DNA of 64,000 nt from contig OZ219860.1 in NCBI GenBank assembly GCA_964291545.2, forward strand, positions 372,001 through 436,000, given 5' to 3'. The stretch comes from G963667675 sp964291545. GTDB lineage: Bacteria; Chloroflexota; Dehalococcoidia; Lucifugimonadales; UBA3495. The notes under the pieces are model-generated. The model was not told the DNA's origin and ran no database searches. It saw only the letters and a list, made by a program, of their open reading frames with translations. Below are positions 18,300-27,805 of the stretch, piece by piece. Each line of letters starts with the position of its first letter. The stretch's first letter is position 1. The position numbers and the translations under genes were made by a program.

Positions 18300-19589
18300 A
18301 TGACGGCTACACAACGCATCTTGGATGTTGCTGAGATGGGCAACAAGACCAAGGACGAATTATTGAACATGGCCCAGGACGTGGGCCTGACCGACGGGGC
18401 AGCCCTGAACAACCTGCGCCGTGAAGAACTGCTCAGCAGGCTTTTCCAATACGCCTCCAATCAGCAGGCCTTGGTCGCCTCCGGCATCCTCGAGATTATG
18501 GACGAAGGATACGGCTTCCTCCGCCAGGTCGACCCGTTGACCTCCGGCGGCGACGTTTACATCTCCCAGTCCCAGATACGCCGCTTTGGCCTGCGCACCG
18601 GCGACACCGTCTCCGGCCAGGTCAGGCCCCCCAAGGAAGGGGAGCGGTACTTCGGGCTGGTCCGTGTTGAAAAAGCCAACGGCCTGGAACCCGATCAGGC
18701 CAACAGCCGCTTCCGTATCCAGTACGAGCACATGACCCCGGTGTTCCCGGAAGAACAGGTAGTTCTCGAGACCAACGGCGCCGAGCTTTCCATGCGCATG
18801 GTCGACGTTTTCTCCCCCATCGGCCTGGGACAGCGCGGCTTGATCGTCTCCCCTCCCAAGGCCGGCAAGACTACCGTGCTCAAGAAAATCGCCAACGGCA
18901 TCGTTACCAACTGCCCCAAGGCCCTTCTGATGGTCGCTCTCATCGGCGAGCGGCCCGAGGAAGTCACCGACATGCGCCGGGCGGTCGAGGGTGAGGTCTA
19001 CGCCTCCACCTTTGACGAGTCCGTCGAAGAACAGTGCCGCATGGCCGAGCTTTGCCTGGAGCGAGCCAAGCGCCTGGTGGAGTTCGGCAAGGACGTGGTC
19101 ATTCTCCTGGACGGCATCACCCGCCTCACCAGGGCCTACAACCTGGCCGTCCCCAGCAGCGGCCGCACCCTGTCCGGCGGCATTGACCCCGTAGCTCTCT
19201 ACCCGCCCAAGAAATTCCTCGGCGCCGCCCGCAACATCGAAGGCGGCGGCAGCCTGACCATCATCGCCACCTGCCTCGTCGACACCGGCAGCAGAATGGA
19301 CGAGGTCATCTACGAAGAGTTCAAAGGCACCGGCAACATGGAGTTGCACCTGGACCGCCGCTTGGCCGAGCGCCGCTACTTTCCTGCCATCGACATCCTG
19401 CGCAGCGGCACCCGCCGGGAGGAACTGCTATTCGACCAAGAGACCTTCAAGTACATCCAGCTACTGAGGCGCATGGTCAGCCTCGTTTCCAACGATGGGT
19501 CGGCCAATGCCACCGAGCGCGTGCTGGAACGCATGGCCAAGTACAGCACGAATCGCGAGTTCCTCATGAACCTCAACAAAGACGCTTAG
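18300..19589 (+). CDS. rho: Transcription termination factor Rho
   Basis: A 429-residue hexameric RNA helicase that ends transcription at Rho-dependent sites. It has the N-terminal Rho domain, the cold-shock-like RNA-binding segment with GYGFLR, Walker A around [25 protein letters not shown] (Walker B) and the [13 protein letters not shown] region. I chose the ATG at 18300 since GAGGTGA lies just before it; a GTG six bases upstream would overlap that site. It follows the transaldolase by 76 bp and may share its operon. Confidence 0.97.
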   Translation: MTATQRILDVAEMGNKTKDELLNMAQDVGLTDGAALNNLRREELLSRLFQYASNQQALVASGILEIMDEGYGFLRQVDPLTSGGDVYISQSQIRRFGLRTGDTVSGQVRPPKEGERYFGLVRVEKANGLEPDQANSRFRIQYEHMTPVFPEEQVVLETNGAELSMRMVDVFSPIGLGQRGLIVSPPKAGKTTVLKKIANGIVTNCPKALLMVALIGERPEEVTDMRRAVEGEVYASTFDESVEEQCRMAELCLERAKRLVEFGKDVVILLDGITRLTRAYNLAVPSSGRTLSGGIDPVALYPPKKFLGAARNIEGGGSLTIIATCLVDTGSRMDEVIYEEFKGTGNMELHLDRRLAERRYFPAIDILRSGTRREELLFDQETFKYIQLLRRMVSLVSNDGSANATERVLERMAKYSTNREFLMNLNKDA

Positions 19590-19653
19590 CTTCCGGACCC
19601 CTCCGCCGCGTGTAACCCAGGCCCCCTTCAATAGGCCCCGGACGCCGCCCCGG

Positions 19654-19682
19654 TTCTCAAGCAGCCGTCCCCTTGATATACT
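19654..19682 (+). promoter_or_regulatory. Possible promoter of the FIST gene
   Basis: TTCTCA, a 17-bp spacer and TATACT, ending 39 bp before the ATG at 19722. The -10 is good and the -35 is weak. Confidence 0.35.
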
Positions 19683-19721
19683 GACGCCAGTTCCCCATGT
19701 CTCGCCGGGAAGGTGGACGCT

Positions 19722-20924
19722 ATGAAATGGGCCTCAGCCGTTTCCGATCACCCCAAGCTGGAAGACGCAGTGCAGGAATGCGCCCAGAACGCTCTGTCCG
19801 GCCTTGACGGCGTCGCCCCGGACCTGGCGGTGATATTCACTTCCATGCACCACCATGCCGGGTTTGACAACGTCCCGGCAATGTTGAAGCAGCGCCTGGC
19901 TTCCGGCCCCGGAACTCAGCCCATAAGAGTATTCGGCTGCTCCGGCGGCGGTATCATCGGCAACGGCGAGGAAATCGAGCAGCGCCCGGCATTGTCCATC
20001 ACCGTCGCCTCCCTGCCCGCCGTGGATATCGTGGGCTTTCACCTGGACGCAAACAGCCTGCCGGACCTGGATGCGGGGCCCTCCTCCTGGGAGGAGATGG
20101 TCACGGTAACCGCAGGCCAGGAACCTCAGTTCGTCATGCTGGCCGACCCTTTTTCCTTCCCGGTACAGAACCTGCTCTTGGGACTGGACTTCGCCTTCAG
20201 CAATTCGGTCAAAATCGGCGGCATGGCCAGCGGCGCCGAACGCCCCGGCCTCAACGCTCTCTTCCTGGACGACCAAGTCTACCGCTCCGGGGCCGTGGGC
20301 CTCGCGCTTCACGGCAACATAGCCGTCGATACCGTCGTCGCCCAGGGATGCCGCCCCATCGGCGAACCCATGCGCATCACCGAAAGCAAGCGCAACCTGC
20401 TGGTGAAGCTTGACGGGCAGCCGCCGCTGGAATACCTCAAAGGCCTGTTCCAGACCATGAGCACCCGCGATCAGGGACTCATGCAGCACTCCCTGTTTCT
20501 CGGCGTCGTCATGGATGAGTTCCTGGAAACGCCCCAGCAGGGTGACTTCCTCATCAGAAACGTCGCCGGCATGGACCCCCGCACCGGGACGCTGGCCATC
20601 GGCGAAATGCTGAAAGAAGGCCAGCTCGTCCAGTTCCATCTCCGGGACGCCCAGACCTCCGCCGAAGACTTGAACGCCGTGCTGGAGCGATACGCCATCG
20701 ACAACCGGGAGAACGACGTTCACGGCGCACTGTTGTTTTCCTGCCTGGGACGGGGGCAGTACCTTTACGGCCGGCCCAACCACGACACCGGCGTATTCCA
20801 TGAGAAGGTTGGCCAGGTGCCCCTGGGCGGCTTCTTCTGCAACGGAGAGATCGGCCCCGTCAGCGGCACCACCTTCCTCCACGGCTACACCAGTTCCTTC
20901 GGCATCTTCCGCCCCAAGAATTAG
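19722..20924 (+). CDS. FIST N/C domain sensory protein
   Basis: A 400-residue protein with an N-terminal FIST domain and a C-terminal FIST_C domain. FIST domains are proposed to bind small ligands such as amino acids in signal transduction. Landmarks are FGCSGGGIIGNGEEIE near residue 75, KIGGMASGAE in the middle, and the C-terminal VPLGGFFCNGEIGPVSG with a FLHGYTSSFGIF end typical of FIST_C. There is no kinase or output domain attached. The ATG at 19722 has a GGGAAGG Shine-Dalgarno. The gene 20 bp downstream encodes a binding-protein fold, which fits a sensing role. Confidence 0.85.
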   Translation: MKWASAVSDHPKLEDAVQECAQNALSGLDGVAPDLAVIFTSMHHHAGFDNVPAMLKQRLASGPGTQPIRVFGCSGGGIIGNGEEIEQRPALSITVASLPAVDIVGFHLDANSLPDLDAGPSSWEEMVTVTAGQEPQFVMLADPFSFPVQNLLLGLDFAFSNSVKIGGMASGAERPGLNALFLDDQVYRSGAVGLALHGNIAVDTVVAQGCRPIGEPMRITESKRNLLVKLDGQPPLEYLKGLFQTMSTRDQGLMQHSLFLGVVMDEFLETPQQGDFLIRNVAGMDPRTGTLAIGEMLKEGQLVQFHLRDAQTSAEDLNAVLERYAIDNRENDVHGALLFSCLGRGQYLYGRPNHDTGVFHEKVGQVPLGGFFCNGEIGPVSGTTFLHGYTSSFGIFRPKN

Positions 20925-20944
20925 GCGCCGCCAGGCAGGCCTCG

Positions 20945-22114
20945 ATGCCCGCGCAGCCCCCACTCAAAGTCGGCATATCCGCGTCCCTGACCGGGCAGTT
21001 CCAAGTGCAGGGCCGCCAGGCGCTGGCTGGCCTGCAAGCCTGGGCCGGCGATGTTAACCAGTCCGGCGGCATTGCCGTGGGCCAGACCGTCCCGAAAGCC
21101 CATGTGTCCGTAATCCACCGCGACGATTCCAGCAAGCCGGACCGGGCCAGGCAAGTGACCGAGCGGCTGATCTCCCAAGACAAGGTGGACTTGCTCTTCG
21201 GCCCGTACTCCGGCGTCCTTGCCCAAGCCGCTGCCGAAGTCGCAGAGTCCCGACAGCGACTAATCTGGAACCAGGGCGGCGCCGCCGACGGCATATACCG
21301 GCAGGGCTACCGCTGGGTGGTCGGCGTCCTCACCCCAGCCAGTCAATACCTCACCGGCCTCCTTCCGCTAATCAGGGACGCCGACCCCGGTGCAACATCT
21401 ATTGGGCTGCTGAAAGCCGAGACAGGCGCTTTCCCCCGCGTCATCGCCCAGGAGGTGCAGCGGCAGGCGGAGCTTTTGGGCTTTCAAGTGTGCTACGTTC
21501 GAGAGTACCCCGCATCCCTGGACGACTTCAGCGGCGTAGTGGAAGAGATCAGAGAAGCCGGCCCGGACGTGCTGGTGACGGTGGGCCGGATCCACAACGA
21601 CCTCGCATTCGCCCAGTCATTGGTGCGCCGGCCTCTTAATCTGCGCGCCGCGGCTGTGGTCGCCGCACCTATCCAACAGTTTCAAGAAGCCCTGGGAGAG
21701 GACGTAGAAGGCTTTATCGGACCCAGCCAGTGGGAGCCCGGAACCAAATATCCACATGATTATGGTCCATCTGCTCAACGGGTACTGGAATCCCTGACCG
21801 GACAAGGCCGGTGCCCCGTCGACTATCCCATGGCCCAGGCCTACGCCGCCGGTCTGGTGGCCCAACGCTGCCTGGAAGTCGCCGGCTCGCCGGACGACGG
21901 GGCCTTGCGCCAAGCCGCCGCAGAGATGGACTTCTCCACCTTCTACGGCCGCTTCAAGATAGATCCGTCTACCGGCCGCCAGATCGGACGCTCCACCCTT
22001 TTGGTCCAGTGGCAACAAGGCCGCAAAGTCATAGTTTGGCCACCAGAGCAGTTCCAGGCGCCCCTGCTGCACCCGTGGCCCGGTTCGTGCGACGCATCAA
22101 CCTCGCAGCGCTGA
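20945..22114 (+). CDS. Periplasmic-binding-fold protein (LivK/AmiC-like) without signal peptide
   Basis: A 389-residue protein of the type I periplasmic binding fold (Peripla_BP_6, as in branched-chain amino acid receptors). It begins KVGISASLTGQFQVQG directly after a few residues, and has FGPYSGVLAQAAAEVAE and the YPMAQAYAAGLV segment of the second lobe. No signal peptide or lipobox precedes the domain, so it should stay in the cytosol, as the amide sensor AmiC does. No permease or ATPase genes are near. It is 20 bp after the FIST gene and probably in its operon. The ligand is unknown. Confidence 0.82.
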   Translation: MPAQPPLKVGISASLTGQFQVQGRQALAGLQAWAGDVNQSGGIAVGQTVPKAHVSVIHRDDSSKPDRARQVTERLISQDKVDLLFGPYSGVLAQAAAEVAESRQRLIWNQGGAADGIYRQGYRWVVGVLTPASQYLTGLLPLIRDADPGATSIGLLKAETGAFPRVIAQEVQRQAELLGFQVCYVREYPASLDDFSGVVEEIREAGPDVLVTVGRIHNDLAFAQSLVRRPLNLRAAAVVAAPIQQFQEALGEDVEGFIGPSQWEPGTKYPHDYGPSAQRVLESLTGQGRCPVDYPMAQAYAAGLVAQRCLEVAGSPDDGALRQAAAEMDFSTFYGRFKIDPSTGRQIGRSTLLVQWQQGRKVIVWPPEQFQAPLLHPWPGSCDASTSQR

Positions 22115-22136
22115 AGACTAAATCAGGAGGCTTGCC

Positions 22137-22967
<831 letters not shown>

Positions 22968-23077
22968 CTAGAGGCTGGGATTACAGCAAACTGGAGCGTA
23001 GTTTATATCTTTTGGATCGGTCGACCGGAGGCTTAAACAGCATTCTCGTCGCCCCACGGTAAAGGCAAAGGGCCTAC

Positions 23078-23168
23078 GCAACCATTGACGAAGGTTGCGA
23101 ACGTAAAATGGAGGATTTCGAGGCCCTCTGTTTGGTAACCCGGGCTAACCCGTGAGTGGTTACCCACT
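23078..23168. other. Hairpin-rich intergenic segment downstream of hicA
   Basis: Several inverted repeats: GCAACC/GGTTGC (23078-23098), GGTAACC/GGTTACC (23134-23164) and AGTGG/CCACT (23155-23168). They lie between the convergent SDR and hicA genes and could end transcription or be a remnant of an insertion. No T-run follows clearly. Confidence 0.35.
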
Positions 23169-23181
23169 GAGGTCCGCCCAG

Positions 23182-23400
23182 TTACTCGAACAATGTTCTG
23201 GGTAGGCCAGATTGCCGAATGATTGAGAGTAACGTGCCGGTCCGCAATTCTCTATGGTCGGGAATCGGAACGGTAACGGTGCCGCCGACCTGTGCCTTTT
23301 GCATGATCATATGGCTTCCCCGTCGTCGGACTTCCGTGAATCCGTATTGCCTCAGGATCCCGCATGCTTCTTGTCCCGACAGGATTCGGAGTCTAGCCAC
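23182..23400 (-). CDS. hicA: HicA-type toxin (mRNA interferase)
   Basis: A 72-residue protein with the double-stranded-RNA-binding-like HicA fold. The catalytic histidine is His30 in RRRGSHMIMQK, and the following VPIPDHRELRTGTLLSIIRQ matches the family C-terminal helix. It overlaps the upstream hicB by eight bases, so the pair is co-translated. Toxin activity is inferred from the family: HicA cleaves mRNA and is neutralised by HicB. Confidence 0.88.
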   Translation of the reverse strand: MARLRILSGQEACGILRQYGFTEVRRRGSHMIMQKAQVGGTVTVPIPDHRELRTGTLLSIIRQSGLPRTLFE

Positions 23401-23614
23401 CCGCTATCTCTAGTCGAGTTACGTACACTTCGTCGTGCAGCCGCTCTTGAATCTCCGTATCCGAAGCGGTCTCGAAGAAGAGTTCCAATGCCTCTTTCAA
23501 GTTGTCTCGGGCCTCGTCCACCGAATCGCCTTGGCTGGCTATATCCAATTCGGGGCACAGGGCCACGTAGCCGTCGCCTTCCCGTTCAATGATTGCCGTC
23601 AACTGTCTTGCCAT
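23393..23614 (-). CDS. hicB: HicB-type antitoxin
   Basis: A 73-residue partial RNase H-fold HicB: the AIIEREGDGYVALCPELDIASQGDSVDEARDNLKEALEL pattern shows the usual order, in short pieces YVALCPELD, then ASQGDS, then DEARDNLKEA. I chose the ATG at 23614 because GGTGAGAA lies before it; the frame is open 16 codons further. It lacks the C-terminal DNA-binding domain that longer HicB proteins carry, so autoregulation may differ. hicB precedes hicA, the reverse of the classic E. coli order. Confidence 0.85.
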   Translation of the reverse strand: MARQLTAIIEREGDGYVALCPELDIASQGDSVDEARDNLKEALELFFETASDTEIQERLHDEVYVTRLEIAGG

Positions 23615-23672
23615 TGTTCTCACCATGCTTTCGATTCGGCCCGCAGCTCTCGGGGTTGGCATCTCCCACCCC

Positions 23673-24428
23673 CTACCCCTCCAACCTCACGGTGTTCCTC
23701 AACACCCCGATTCCCTCGACCTCCACCTCGCACACGTCGCCGTCCTTTATCTCTCCGGGTACCCCCGGGGTGCCGGTATAAATCAGGTCCCCCGGCTCCA
23801 GCGTTACGTACTGCGACGTAAAGGAGACTACAGTTGGTACGTCGAAGATCAGGTACTTGGTGCTTTCTCCCTGCACCTCGTTGCCGTTGATCCGGCACGA
23901 GACCCGTACGTCTCCGGGGTCGATGTCTGTCTCTATGAACGGCCCCGCCGGCGAGAAGGTGTCCGTCGACTTGGCCCTCCACCAGTTGCGGTCGTCCCGC
24001 TGCCAGTCCCTCGCGCTCACGTCGTTGCCGCAGGTGTAGCCCAGCACGTGCTGCAACGCCTCTTCCTTGGCCACGTTCCGGCACCTGTCCTTGATAACCA
24101 CCACTAACTCCGCCTCGGCGTCCAGCTTGGCAGTGGCCTTGGGGCGGACTATGACGTCGTCGGGGCCGATCATCGACGTGGGGGTCTTGTAGAACACTAT
24201 GGGTTCGGCCGACGGCTCCCGGTCCCCCAGGTGGCTGGAGTAGTTCAGGCCGATGGCCAGTATCTTCCCCGGCTGGCACGGCGCCAGCAGTTTGACTTCC
24301 GACACCGGGTGGGTGTGGTCGGTGACCTCATACGGCTCGAAGGGGTTGGTGCTCAATTCCTTCACCATGCCGTCTTCCACCACACCGTAGCTGATTTGTC
24401 CGTGGGCTAGATACCTGGCGATTTTCAT
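23673..24428 (-). CDS. Fumarylacetoacetate hydrolase family protein
   Basis: A 251-residue metal-dependent enzyme of the FAH superfamily, which cleaves or decarboxylates beta-keto acids in aromatic and other carbon catabolism. ILAIGLNYSSH, the metal-binding DAEAELVVVI segment, GNDVSARDWQ and the C-terminal LEPGDLIYTGTPGVPG are all present. An AAGGAGCAATAATC Shine-Dalgarno region precedes the ATG. The closest functional types are acylpyruvase or 2-hydroxyhepta-diene-dioate isomerase; they cannot be separated here. hicBA lies 58 bp downstream on the same strand. Confidence 0.9.
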   Translation of the reverse strand: MKIARYLAHGQISYGVVEDGMVKELSTNPFEPYEVTDHTHPVSEVKLLAPCQPGKILAIGLNYSSHLGDREPSAEPIVFYKTPTSMIGPDDVIVRPKATAKLDAEAELVVVIKDRCRNVAKEEALQHVLGYTCGNDVSARDWQRDDRNWWRAKSTDTFSPAGPFIETDIDPGDVRVSCRINGNEVQGESTKYLIFDVPTVVSFTSQYVTLEPGDLIYTGTPGVPGEIKDGDVCEVEVEGIGVLRNTVRLEG

Positions 24429-24463
24429 GATTATTGCTCCTTGTCTGCTCTACTGCCGGGCTA

Positions 24464-24492
24464 ATTGTATCCACTGGCGCGCCGCTTGACTA
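24464..24492 (-). promoter_or_regulatory. Possible promoter of the FAH-family gene
   Basis: On the minus strand TAGTCA, 17 bp, TACAAT, ending 35 bp before the ATG. Confidence 0.4.
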
Positions 24493-24680
24493 CCGGCCCT
24501 AACCTCCGGCTGGTCCGGTCCCTGGCGCGCGGCCATGCTCCGCCCCAGGACTCCCTTCTTGTCGGAACTATGCCTGTCCGGTACTATGGCATCTATGGGA
24601 CTTTTATTGCCTTCGGTTACCGATCCAGGCCCCCTATTCCGGGCCGCCTGCGGCCATGCCCCGTTCTTCGGAAGTCCCCG

Positions 24681-25409
24681 GTGGTGACACCCACCGCCGG
24701 CGACGCCGTCAGGGTCCTGGGGCTCCAGAAAAGTTTCGGCGACTGGCCGGTCCTCTGGGACCTCGACCTCACCGTCCCCTGGGGAGAGTTGCTAGTCCTG
24801 TTCGGTGCCAACGGCGTGGGCAAGACGACGCTGCTCCGCATCCTTTCCACCCAAGCCAGGCCCGATGCGGGCTCCTTGGTCGTCGCCGGTTTCGACCAAC
24901 GGCGCAGCCCCCAGTCCGTCCGCCGGCGCGTCGGCGTAGTGGCGCACCAGACCTTCCATTACGACGACCTCACTTGCCGGGAGAACCTGCACTACTATGG
25001 ACGCCTGTTCGGCCTTAAAGACTACCGGGCCCGCGCCGACGAGGTCTTGGCCCGCCTGGGACTGGAGCGCCGCGCCGACCGCCGGGTACGCACCCTCTCC
25101 AACGGGATGCAAAAGCGCCTGTCCATCGCCCGCGCCATCCAGCACCGCCCCCGGCTGCTGCTGCTCGACGAGCCCGAGGCCGGCTTGGACCGGGAATCCC
25201 TGGACGTCCTCCGAGACCTGCTCCTGGAATGGACCCAGGCCGGGGGCTCGGCCATCATGACCACCCATGACACTGGGCTAGGCCGCTCTTGGGCGCACCG
25301 TACCGCGGTCCTCGATGAGGGGCGAATCCAATTCCCCGACCCCTACGAATACCCCCAAGCTAGCTCGCCACGCCAACCCTTGGCTGCTTCGTTGGAGCCC
25401 CGCAAGTGA
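24681..25409 (+). CDS. ccmA: Heme exporter ATP-binding protein CcmA
   Basis: A 242-residue ABC ATPase of the cytochrome c maturation system; with CcmB and CcmC it drives release of heme-loaded CcmE. Walker A is FGANGVGKTT, the signature region LSNGMQKRLSIARA replaces the canonical LSGGQ with LSNGM, and Walker B is LLLLDEPEAGLD. The frame is open to 24465, but homology begins at VRVLGLQKSFG, so I chose the GTG at 24681, with GGAAG six bases before it. It overlaps ccmB by four bases (GTGA). Confidence 0.88.
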   Translation: MVTPTAGDAVRVLGLQKSFGDWPVLWDLDLTVPWGELLVLFGANGVGKTTLLRILSTQARPDAGSLVVAGFDQRRSPQSVRRRVGVVAHQTFHYDDLTCRENLHYYGRLFGLKDYRARADEVLARLGLERRADRRVRTLSNGMQKRLSIARAIQHRPRLLLLDEPEAGLDRESLDVLRDLLLEWTQAGGSAIMTTHDTGLGRSWAHRTAVLDEGRIQFPDPYEYPQASSPRQPLAASLEPRK

Positions 25410-26080
25410 CCAACTTCTTCAGGCCCGTTGGCGTGTTGGTGTGGAAGGACATCCTCTTGGAACTCCGTTCCCGCGAGCTTATCGTCTCCATGCTGGTCTT
25501 CGGCCTGATGTTGGTAGTGGTCTTCAACTTTGCCTTGAGCGTCACCCCCCAGCGGGTGACCACCGTGGCGCCGGGGATCCTCTGGGCCTCCTTTGCCTTC
25601 GCCGGCGTCCTGGCCATGAGCCGGGCCTTCGCCAGGGAGCGGGAACAGGGTGGACTGGACGGTCTGCTGATCACTCCCGTAAGCCGCGACTCGATATTCC
25701 TGGGCAAGGCTGCGTCCATTTTCTTGTTCATGGTGCTGGTGGAGGCCATTCTTCTGCCAATTTTTGCCGGTCTCATGGGTTTCTCTGCGGTGTCCTTTGC
25801 ATTGCTTTTCACTATCCTGCTCGCCTCCGCCGGTTTTGCCCTGGTGGGCGCCCTATTCGCCGCCATCGCCGTTCAGACCAAGTCCCGGGAAATCCTGCTG
25901 CCGGTTTTGTTTTTTCCGGTGGTCCTTCCGGTCATCGTCGGCGCAGTCGAAGCCACCAAGCTGGCCATCGGAGGCGAATCGGTCGTGGGGATCGGGCATT
26001 GGCTGCCCCTCATCGGCGCATTCGACGCCGTCTTTCTTGTAATCTGTCCCTGGGTATTTTCTCTGGTAGTGGAGGAATAG
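25406..26080 (+). CDS. ccmB: Heme exporter membrane protein CcmB
   Basis: A 224-residue integral membrane protein with about six hydrophobic helices, partner of CcmA. The cytosolic loop after helix 2 has the family EREQGGLDGLL-TPVSR pattern, and the helix 4-6 region is LLPVLFFPVVLPVIVGAVEA. It starts with a GTG overlapping the ccmA stop. The cytochrome c setting (ccmC next) supports the call. Confidence 0.92.
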   Translation: MTNFFRPVGVLVWKDILLELRSRELIVSMLVFGLMLVVVFNFALSVTPQRVTTVAPGILWASFAFAGVLAMSRAFAREREQGGLDGLLITPVSRDSIFLGKAASIFLFMVLVEAILLPIFAGLMGFSAVSFALLFTILLASAGFALVGALFAAIAVQTKSREILLPVLFFPVVLPVIVGAVEATKLAIGGESVVGIGHWLPLIGAFDAVFLVICPWVFSLVVEE

Positions 26081-26845
26081 ATGTCCGCGGTTCCCGGTGA
26101 ACAAGTCCAAGCTAACCGGCTGATACCGGCCGTGTTGCGGCGCAACTTGAAAGAGTTATTCCTGCTGGTGACCGGCGCATTGATGCTGGTCAACTTGTAC
26201 ATGATATTCATGGTCGCGCCCACCGACGCCAACCTGGGCAACGTGCAGCGAGTGTTTTACTTCCACTTCCCCATGGCCATAATGTCGTTCCTGGCCTTCT
26301 TCACCGTGTTCGCAGCCGGGGCGCTTTACCTGGTCCGACGGGAGAGCCGGTGGGACAACCTGTCCTACGCTGCAGCCGAGGTCGGCGTCATATTCATCAC
26401 CCTCACCCTGCTCACCGGCGTAATTTGGGCCAAGCCGGTGTGGGGCGCCTGGTGGCTCTGGACGCCGCGGCTGACCACCACCCTGATTCTGTGGCTCATC
26501 TACGTGGCCTACATGATGATCCGGGCCTACGCACCCAACCAGAGCAAGGCCGCCGTATACGGCTCGGTCATGGGGCTCATCGGATTCATCGACGTGCTCA
26601 TCGTCTATTTCTCCGTCGAATGGTGGCCCGGCATTCATCCGGCCCCCGTAGTTGGCCCCTTGGCCGAAAGCGACTCCCTGGAAAGCACAATGCGTGGCGT
26701 ATTGGGCTTTTCCTTCTTGTCCTTCATATTCCTGTTGATTTACCTGGTGTGGGAGCGCGTGTCGCTGCGCTCCAGCGAGGACAACATCAAGTCCCTTCGA
26801 TTTTCCCTGCGCCGGTCGCGGGCCGGCGCAGCCGCGGGAGAGTGA
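26081..26845 (+). CDS. ccmC: Heme-handling membrane protein CcmC
   Basis: A 254-residue membrane protein with about six helices that loads heme onto CcmE. The external histidines are His62 in YFHFP and His186 in PGIHPAP. The tryptophan-rich WWD motif is present at 121-133 as WGAWWLWTPRLTT, but the usual Asp position is Thr128. It begins directly after the ccmB stop. The cytosolic N-terminus is longer than usual by about 15 residues. Confidence 0.92.
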   Translation: MSAVPGEQVQANRLIPAVLRRNLKELFLLVTGALMLVNLYMIFMVAPTDANLGNVQRVFYFHFPMAIMSFLAFFTVFAAGALYLVRRESRWDNLSYAAAEVGVIFITLTLLTGVIWAKPVWGAWWLWTPRLTTTLILWLIYVAYMMIRAYAPNQSKAAVYGSVMGLIGFIDVLIVYFSVEWWPGIHPAPVVGPLAESDSLESTMRGVLGFSFLSFIFLLIYLVWERVSLRSSEDNIKSLRFSLRRSRAGAAAGE

Positions 26846-26851
26846 GGCGTT

Positions 26852-27055
26852 ATGCTCTTTAACCTGCTCCAGACCCAGGTCCCCCCGTCCAATCTGCCCT
26901 ACCTGGTCGCCGCCTTCGCCGTCAGTTGGGCTGTTTTTTTCATCTACGCCTTTTTCGTCGCCCGCCGTCAACGGGAACTGCAGGCCGAAATCCGGGAGCT
27001 GCGCCGGGCGTTGGCGGAGCTTGAATCCTCCGATGGCAACGGCGATTCGCGGTAG
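26852..27055 (+). CDS. ccmD: CcmD-like small membrane protein
   Basis: A 67-residue protein with one membrane helix (about 17-37) followed by a charged coiled-coil-like tail. Size, topology and position between ccmC and ccmE fit CcmD, which stabilises the heme-loading complex. CcmD proteins have little sequence conservation, so the name rests on context. Confidence 0.72.
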   Translation: MLFNLLQTQVPPSNLPYLVAAFAVSWAVFFIYAFFVARRQRELQAEIRELRRALAELESSDGNGDSR

Positions 27056-27234
27056 TGCAGCCGCTGTGGCTGCTCCAAGGTCGAGCTACGGTTGTCGTGG
27101 CCCTTGGAGGATTTAGCCGATGAGCGTGCCGGCCGCCTGTTGGCTGCGGCCTGCGGGCGTGATACCATCAATAGTGGAAGACGATTCGCGAAGGGCAGCC
27201 GGGCCCCACTGGGCCCGTCGCCGGGGACAGGTTT

Positions 27235-27720
27235 TTGGAAAAGGCGGAGTTCGAAAGCGAAGGCATACTAGAGGAAGAACGATCGGGTAGCCCCAACAAC
27301 CGGTTGCGCCTCATCGTTGTGTTGCTGGTGGTCGGCTTGGCGTTGGGGTATATGGTATACGCCGCCTTCCCCGGCAACGCCCTCTTTTCCCTGACCGTCA
27401 GTGAGTTCTTCGACAAAGCCGAAGCCCAGGACGGCCGCATCGTCCGGGTATCGGGCAAGCTGGTGGAAGACTCATTTGCCAGGGAGAATAACTCCACCCT
27501 CGCCGCGTTCCAGCTAATTGACAAGGAAGAGACCGGTTCCGCGGCCCAGCTAGCCGCCACTTACGACGGCGTGCTGCCAGACCTGTTCTTCAACCCCCAC
27601 TCCGAAATCATACTTCAAGGAAGCTACGGCCAGGGCCAGGTGTTCCACGCCGATACCATCCTGGTCAAATGCCCATCCAAGTATCAGGCGCTGGAAGAAG
27701 AACAACAGGCCAGCAGCTAG
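27235..27720 (+). CDS. ccmE: Heme chaperone CcmE, cysteine (CxxxY) type
   Basis: A 161-residue membrane-anchored CcmE: one N-terminal helix (about 24-45) and an OB-fold domain. In the classic protein His in the HxxxY motif forms a covalent bond to heme; here the position is Cys146 in VKCPSKY with Tyr150. The CxxxY form is known from archaea and Desulfovibrio, where the variant pathway lacks CcmH. It begins with a TTG that has GGGACAGG before it; no ATG fits. A 179-bp gap separates it from ccmD and a strong terminator follows. Confidence 0.88.
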   Translation: MEKAEFESEGILEEERSGSPNNRLRLIVVLLVVGLALGYMVYAAFPGNALFSLTVSEFFDKAEAQDGRIVRVSGKLVEDSFARENNSTLAAFQLIDKEETGSAAQLAATYDGVLPDLFFNPHSEIILQGSYGQGQVFHADTILVKCPSKYQALEEEQQASS

Positions 27721-27751
27721 CCGCGGCGTCCTCATTAGCCCGCAAAAGTAA

Positions 27752-27784
27752 AGTCCCCCACGCAAAGTGGGGGACTCGTTTTTC
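27752..27784 (+). terminator. Rho-independent terminator of the ccm operon
   Basis: A perfect 10-bp stem AGTCCCCCAC/GTGGGGGACT with a five-base loop and a T-run after CG. It lies between the convergent ccmE and oxidoreductase genes. The A-rich left flank could also serve the minus strand. Confidence 0.9.
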
Positions 27785-27805
27785 CGTTCAGCCTGGGTTT
27801 TCCGA

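Noticed and set aside
18360..19349. 329-codon minus-strand frame inside rho
   Set aside because: Antisense to Rho; no Shine-Dalgarno or family similarity.
25315..26100. 261-codon plus-strand frame across ccmA-ccmB
   Set aside because: A +1 frame shadow of ccmB; Arg/Gly/Pro-rich with no hydrophobic helices.
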